In this document: positions 59,379-64,000 of the stretch, one piece after another | Layout of the letters: every line of letters starts with the position of its first letter | How positions within the stretch are numbered: position 1 is the stretch's first letter | From: Scylla paramamosain | Taxonomy: Eukaryota > Arthropoda > Malacostraca > Decapoda > Portunidae | NCBI RefSeq assembly: GCF_035594125.1 | Contig: NW_026973706.1 | Coordinates: forward strand, 145,001 to 209,000 | Reading direction: 5' to 3' | Length of the DNA stretch: 64,000 nt | Notes under the pieces: generated by a model | What the model saw: the letters and a program-made list of their open reading frames with translations, nothing else | The model's database searches: none | What the model was told of the DNA's origin: nothing | Program-made: the position numbers and the translations under genes

Positions 59379-59849
59379 TTACGAGTTGAAAAAATGGCAC
59401 TTTTCTTCATTGTAGATCATATTCTTTCTTTTGACAGCCTTGAGGAATTTGCCAAGGTTAGCATCATGTTCCTCTTGCATCATTTCACATATGGTGATGT
59501 TGTCCAAGTAGGCATAGGTACCAACAAGTCCTTCTTCTTTAATTAGTGAATTCATAATTCTCTGGAAACAAGTCACTCCATTTGTAACTCCAAACAAAAC
59601 TCTAGTAAACTGATACAGTTTACCACATGCCTCAAAGGCAGTGCATGGCTTGTCCTGTTCTCTGATGGCTACCTGATGATAAGCACTGCATAGGTCAGTC
59701 GTACTGAAGACATGATCCTGTGCAATCTTGTTCACAGTTTCATCTATCCAAGGCAGTGGGTAGCCATCAAGGAGTGTGAACTTACTGATTGTTTCACTGT
59801 AATCTATGGCCAAGCATCTCTTATGGGACTCATTTTTGACCACAATCAC
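59379..59849 (-). pseudogene. Gypsy reverse transcriptase, active box YLDN
   Basis: A 156-residue open frame: RCLAIDYSETISKFTLLDGY, PLPWIDETVNKIAQ, FSTTDLCSAYHQVAI (first catalytic Asp), FEACGKLYQFTRVLFGVTNG and YAYLDNITICEM, where Gypsy enzymes normally have YLDD. A frame break upstream of 59849 separates the N-terminal fingers. The second Asp of the box is Asn. That is either a lesion or a lineage trait; it would normally weaken or abolish DNA synthesis. Confidence 0.82.
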
Positions 59850-59877
59850 TTGTGCATGCTATGGAGAGTTGCTGTGC

Positions 59878-60500
59878 TCAATAATTCTTTCCTTTAACAG
59901 GCTTTCCACTTCCTTTTCTGTGAAGATACAGTGCAGTAGTGTTGTGATTTAGAGACAATAAGATGACAGCCTTTAGGTTAGTAAATAGTTCTGGAGGATC
60001 TACATTCAGCTCTCTAAGTCCACAGATTACGAGTATGGGCAAGTTTCCACTGTAAGTCAAAGTAACACTATTGTGCAGCTTCTGAAAGTCTTGGCCTAGA
60101 ATTACATCAGAACAGAGTTGTGGAAGAACAGCCAGACACACATTTTCATAGGTCTGGCCATTCACTTTTGTGTCCACACTGCAAAAACCAGATGTTTCAG
60201 TCAAAAATGAAGTAGAAGCCATGCTTAGACTGTTGCACTTTTAATAAGTGGAGTTTAACTATGTCGATATACAAAACTCTCTGAGCTTCCACTGTCAATA
60301 AGTCCATCTGTTTCAGTCAAAATTTTAGCCACCGCTTTTGACAATATATTAGGAGTAGCAGCAGCTGATGTTACAGTCACCAATGTCATACAATCAATAG
60401 AAGCTAAAGCCCCAGTAGCATGAGCGCTCCAATACACTTTAGCTACGCGACCCTTTTTCTGGCACTTATGGCACAACAATTCACAAACAGGACACTTCAA
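59878..60500 (-). pseudogene. Gypsy zinc knuckle and aspartic protease
   Basis: The frame 60255-60500 has CHKCQKKGRVAKVY, a degraded CCHC knuckle (C-x2-C-x4-H-x4-C, with the later ligands changed), and ends in LIDSGSSESFV, the protease active-site motif in its DSGS form. The frame 59878-60222 continues the protease (VCLAVLPQLCSDVILGQDFQ, with the ILG motif). The shift between them lies near 60230-60255. The enzyme would cut the Gag-Pol precursor inside particles. Confidence 0.75.
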
Positions 60501-60980
60501 ACATGGGTGGCGTCAAAGACCACAAAAGAAATACTTTGAATTTATAGCAGCCATTACTGTAATAGATTGTGGCTCTCCATTAGTGTTATTACACTATGTA
60601 ACAAAATTTCACATTTATCTTGTCCTTGGCTCCAAACCATAATTTTCCAGTTATTTCCATCTAAACTAAATATAAAAAATTTATTTTGATCCTAAAACTT
60701 TGCTTTTGTGGTTAGAACAATTAATTTACATTTTTTGCTTATTTTATTATAGTATGGGTTACTATTGGTTTTCACGTCAGGTAAAGATCTTTGCAAAATC
60801 TCAGTTGCTTATCTGATTGCTTTTGAAATGTAGTAAATAAGTTAAAACAGTGAAAGAAAGAATATAAAGTGTTCCAAAGATTTTTAATTTTAATAAGATC
60901 ATTCTTGAATTGACCAGCTCTAGCAAAAGATTTCTCATATTAAGAAGAATTTGCATACATTTCAGAAATTTTCTCAAATC

Positions 60981-61202
60981 TTCCAGAATGTTCTGCCAGA
61001 CACTTTTAGAAGTTTCTAGAACATTTTAGAACATTCTATTCAATGTAATCATTTCCAGAATATTCTAAAACTTTCTATAATACAGTAGAAATATGTAGAA
61101 GTATCAAGAATTTTCTAGAATCTACAAGAATTTTCTAGAATGATTCAGAATATTCTAAAGTAGGTTCAAGAATATTCTAGAAAGATTGAGAACATTCTGG
61201 AA
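60981..61202. promoter_or_regulatory. Cluster of heat-shock-element-like motifs
   Basis: Alternating GAA/TTC triplets at 5-bp spacing, the binding pattern of heat shock factor. Perfect three-unit sites: TTCCAGAATGTTC (60981), GAATTTTCTAGAA (61108 and 61128), GAATATTCTAGAA (61170), GAACATTCTGGAA (61190). A five-unit run lies at 61014-61036 (TTC-GAA-TTt-GAA-TTC). The cluster lies about 120 bp upstream of the small ORF at 61321. Function is inferred from pattern only. Confidence 0.5.
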
Positions 61203-61320
61203 CACATTTTAGAAAGACTAAGGATATTCTAGAGTACTGCTTGACAATATAGAAGTAGGGGTTTGCAGACCACCAATCAGTTCTGCTTTGGCTGCCTGAG
61301 AACACATCACAAGAGATGAA

Positions 61321-61476
61321 ATGGCATTAAGAGGCGGCAATCATCCTCCAAATGCATTTTGCTACATATGTGGTCAATTCAAGACAAGAGCAAAGAAGTT
61401 CTCTGTGACAGCATGTGGAAAAATGGTAAAATTTAGATATTTGGGGCAAAAAATAATTCTAAAAAGCAAAGTTTGA
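61321..61476 (+). CDS. Small ORF in nested transposon, CxxC-type start
   Basis: 51 codons from ATG 61321 to TGA 61474-61476. Residues 12-20 read AFCYICGQF. An N-terminal CYxCG motif of this kind begins a group of uncharacterised arthropod and cnidarian transposon-linked proteins (from memory, not checked). The rest (KTRAKKFSVTACGKMVKFRY) is basic. It is probably the truncated start of a longer protein. It lies downstream of the GAA/TTC cluster in the same orientation. Confidence 0.4.
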   Translation: MALRGGNHPPNAFCYICGQFKTRAKKFSVTACGKMVKFRYLGQKIILKSKV

Positions 61477-61629
61477 CAGGAATAATGAACATTTTCTATT
61501 GTTTTGCAATGAAAAGAGTTGGAAAATAACACCTGCTTGTCAAAGACAAAAATGGTGTTACATAGTATTATCCACAGCAGCACTGATCACACAAAACAAA
61601 GGAACATCACCATAAAACTCTAAGTTCCT

Positions 61630-62150
61630 CTATACAGAGTCGAGAGCTCGTGCTTGGTTAGACAAAGTAGTCAGATCAAGAGTACTGTTTTTCAATAGGC
61701 ATTGCCTTATCAGTGGCAACTGCAGGCCACTAATAAAGGAGTCTCTGATATACTCTTCACAGTGCTGAATCGCAGTGACAGCCTTAAAATTACACTCTTT
61801 ACTCATGATCTTAAGGACCTGGAAGTACTCATCTAGAGTCTCGCCCAGCTGTTGGCGATGAGTGGCCAGTGAGTGATGCACAAATACTTCATTCGTTAGT
61901 TTCACACACAAAGCCTGTAGTGTACTTAAGGCATCATCATAAGTTGCACCCTCAGATATACTTTCGTACACTCTGAGTGACATAAAATTGGTAAAGAGTC
62001 CAAGCTTGTTCACTTTATCTTGAGGTAGAACTGCTATGAGTCTTGAAAGTTTGTATCCAGTGTTTTCATTCCTGTGCTGCTGTCAGTGATCTTGGGTTTG
62101 CATACAACCTCTCTGGTCTTAGCAGACTTTCCATTAGGTAGAAGTTCCAG
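61630..62150 (-). pseudogene. Gypsy gag (capsid) remnant
   Basis: The frame 61630-62013 reads MSLRVYESISEGATYDDALS, THRQQLGETLDEYFQVLKIM and HCEEYIRDSFISGLQLPLIR, the capsid C-terminal region typical of Ty3/Gypsy Gag (Q..GE.L.E.......A..C...I.D.FI.GL). More N-terminal sequence lies in broken frames up to about 62150. It would form the particle shell. The nested DNA transposon starts just beyond its C-terminal end. Confidence 0.75.
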
Positions 62151-62182
62151 GCATTGATTGCCTTATCTTATGTTGATTAAAA

Positions 62183-62536
62183 TGATGTTAGTAGTAAAAC
62201 ACATCTGACCAAATGATTGGCTTTAATTAACACAAAATTTAGCAGGAATCTGTAAAGAGTACAACCCAAAAATTGTAATACATGAGTATATATCCTTCTA
62301 CAAGTAACTCTTAATACATGATGAAAGCCCACACTGTCAAGACACCCACCAATACATACCTGGCAGTAACGAGGAGCATTCGACAAGTGAAGCTGAGCCA
62401 ATCCTTTCCCTCCAAGATCAACTAATGTATGTACATGCCCAAACCATATGATACCTTCAACTAAACCATCCAATGTCTCAAAAACCAACCACGCTTAATC
62501 ATAGTTGTCGTGGTTTTATTGTTGCAATTATCACCA
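62183..62536 (-). repeat. Gypsy 5' LTR
   Basis: 354 bp, the partner of 57275-57626. Begins TGATGTTAG and ends ATCACCA in plus reading. No primer-binding site matching a tRNA I can name was recognised in the adjoining internal sequence (62160-62182). Confidence 0.9.
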
Positions 62537-62842
62537 TGTGTACACCTCCATGCCAGACACTATCACCTCTGTTTTGTGCTCAACTCACAGAGATGGGTCT
62601 CAGACACAGAAGCAGTAGACATCCCAAGGAAAATCAGCATAATACCTCCTCAGATCCCACCCAACTAGCAGAGACAAAATGCCCGAGGCACCTCCACTCT
62701 GTGAGATCCTAAGGAGGGATTGAAGTGATAGGATAAGATACAGATATGAGGCTGTGATCGGAGGAGCCCAACAGAGAAGATAGGGTAACAACATAAGCAG
62801 AAGGATTAGAGGTTAAGAAAAGGTCAAGAATGTTGGGCATAT
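62537..62842 (-). mobile_element. LINE A fragment, right half of the Gypsy-split copy
   Basis: Continues the LINE A fragment of 57209-57274 from 'tgtacacctccatgccagac' back through the endonuclease C-terminus to 'aagaatgttgggcatat' (matching about 42950 of the full copy). At 62843 LINE C begins. Confidence 0.85.
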
Positions 62843-64000
62843 AAGAGCATATGAACATAAGAAATAAGGGAAGCTGCAAGAAGCCACCAGGCTTACACGT
62901 GGCAGTCCCTGTGTGAAATATACCTACCTATTTCCACCTATCATCCCCATCCATAAACCCATCTAATCTTCTCTTAAAGCTCCCTAATGTCTTAGCACTA
63001 ACAACATGATTACTGAGTCTGTTCCATTCATCTACCACTCTATTTGAGAATCAATTTCTTCCATTCATCTACCACTCTATTTGAGAATCAGTTTCTTCCT
63101 ATCTCTTTCTTAAACCTAAATTTTTCAAGTTTGAACCCGTTATTTCTTGTTCTGTCCTGGTTGCTGATCCTAAGAATTTTGCTTATGTCCCCCTTGTTAT
63201 AACCTTTATACCACTTGAGACTTCCATCAGATCCCCTTTTAACCTACGTCTCTCTAAAGAATGTAAATTTAACAGCTTCAAACTCACCTCATAAGGAATA
63301 CTCCTCATCCTCTGTATCCTTTTAGTTATTCTCTTTTGTACTGATTCTAATAGACCTATATCCTTCCTGTAATTTGGCGACCAGAACTGTACTTTGTAGT
63401 CTAGATGAGGTCTGACCAGCGCCACATATAATTTTAATATTATTTTGGGCCTTCTACTTTTAACACTCCTAAAAATTAATCCTAATACCCTATTTGCCCT
63501 GTTTCTGGCCTCTATGCATTGCTTTCCTAGACGGAACTCAGAGCTAACTATAACTCCTAAATCTTTTTCATACCCTGAACCTACCAGAGTTTTATTGTTT
63601 ATTGTGTACCAACTGTGTGGGTTTCCTCTACTTACGCTAAGTACTTTGTACTTGTTGATACTAAACTACATTTGCCATCTGTCTGTCCATTCATTCATCC
63701 TATCTAAATCTGCCTGCAAGGCAGATTCTGACCTAATTAATTCCAATTAATCCTAATTCTCACCTAATTAATCTACCTATCTTTGTGTCATCATCTGCAA
63801 ATTTACTAACATCACTACTAATTCCACTATCCAAGTCACTGATATATATTAAAAACAACAATGTCCCTAATACTGATCCCCATGGCACCCCACTAATTAT
63901 ATGACCCCACTTGGATTTAGAGCCGTTTATTACAACTCTCTGTCGCCTGTCACTAAGCCATGACTTTATCCAGCCTAACACCTTCCCATCTATCCCATGT
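62843..64000 (-). mobile_element. LINE C (CR1-like), 3' half, runs off the window
   Basis: The minus-strand element starts at the AAGAACATAAG-type tail and extends past the window end. A 30-bp duplication (62 kb side: 'ccattcatctaccactctatttgagaatca' repeated at about 63028 and 63062) lies in its C-terminal region. The same family ends at 55340 (plus) and about 1890 (minus). Confidence 0.85.
62950..63981 (-). pseudogene. LINE C reverse transcriptase remnant
   Basis: Frame 63760-63981: WIKSWLSDRRQRVVINGSKS, SGVPWGSVLGTLLFLIYISD (normally PQGSVLGPLLF) and KFADDDTKIGRL, where an extra Asp disrupts the usual FADDTK box. Frame 63183-63425 carries the thumb (LVRPHLDYKVQFWSPNYRKD, SLERRRLKGDL). Stops and shifts lie between. 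It would copy element RNA at the target site; this copy is dead. Confidence 0.8.

Larger units (their letters stand above)
60592..61566 (+). mobile_element. TIR element inside Gypsy, with heat-shock-element-like cluster
   Basis: The left end ACTATGTAACA and right end TGTTACATAGT are inverted; weaker similarity continues inward (AAACTTTGCTTTT on the left, its complement AAAAAGCAAAGTTTGA on the right). Gypsy sequence lies on both sides. The interior holds a dense GAA/TTC cluster (60981-61202) and a short plus-strand ORF (61321-61476). Superfamily unknown. The flanking TTATTA and ATTATC suggest, but do not prove, a short target duplication. Confidence 0.6.
57275..62536 (-). mobile_element. Gypsy-type LTR retrotransposon, minus strand
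   Basis: Two direct repeats (57275-57626, 62183-62536) bracket, in minus-strand order, gag, zinc knuckle, protease, reverse transcriptase, RNase H, and integrase with its C-terminal part: the Ty3/Gypsy order. A purine tract (complement of 57627-57641) precedes the 3' LTR. Five-base flanks TGTAA and TGTGT agree only in part, so the target duplication has decayed. A DNA transposon sits between gag and the zinc knuckle. All reading frames are damaged. Confidence 0.9.

Noticed and set aside
57275..62536. CRISPR-like or satellite interpretation of the 352/354-bp direct repeats
   Set aside because: They bracket gag-protease-RT-integrase remnants and have TG...CA ends with a purine tract, so they are LTRs.

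Overview
The window is a repeat-dense piece of an arthropod nuclear genome, most likely a decapod crustacean (crab or shrimp type). The grounds are very long GA/TC, TG, TA, TTTA and ATA microsatellites, several related non-LTR retrotransposon families of the kind that fill decapod genomes, TTAGG (arthropod telomere-type) motifs, and one host gene fragment whose peptide matches the metazoan mitochondrial RNase P methyltransferase subunit. This placement comes from sequence character only; no search was run.

Layout. 1-2.3 kb: microsatellites and retroelement tails. 2.3-4.9 kb: a decayed pogo/Tigger-type DNA transposon with matching 15-bp ends. 5.4-10.3 kb: three old copies of a single-ORF LINE (here 'LINE A'). 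10.5-15.9 kb: mostly unrecognised sequence, an inverted-repeat element sitting in an 18-bp minisatellite, and small inverted repeats. 15.9-32.2 kb: a head-to-tail series of five copies of a two-ORF CR1-like LINE ('LINE B'), all on the minus strand and several bounded by (TG)n. One is split by a nearly intact LINE A (16.2-19.5 kb), another by a PIF/Harbinger-type element. 33.3-34.8 kb: two candidate exons of TRMT10C (mitochondrial RNase P protein 1) on the plus strand, the only host gene I can support. 35.4-36.4 kb: a LINE with a (TAA)n tail. 37.3-44.7 kb: LINE A copies nested three deep. 44.8-46.5 kb: a TIR element carrying a 763-bp near-perfect palindrome with TTAGG repeats at its centre. 46.5-48.2 kb: the 3' part of a DIRS-type tyrosine-recombinase retrotransposon. 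48.2-57.2 kb: LINE fragments, two minisatellites, a second copy of the TIR element that lacks the palindrome, and a CR1-like LINE end ('LINE C'). 57.3-62.5 kb: a Gypsy LTR retrotransposon (two about 353-bp LTRs) inserted in a LINE A copy and itself carrying a TIR element with a dense cluster of heat-shock-element-like motifs. 62.8-64 kb: another LINE C copy running off the window.

Nearly every coding stretch is a transposon remnant broken by stops or frameshifts. The most interesting signals are the TTAGG-centred palindrome with a natural empty-site comparison 5 kb away, the heat-shock-element cluster inside the nested transposon, the odd splice junction of the TRMT10C candidate exons, and the tandem LINE B copies joined at TG/CA tracts.
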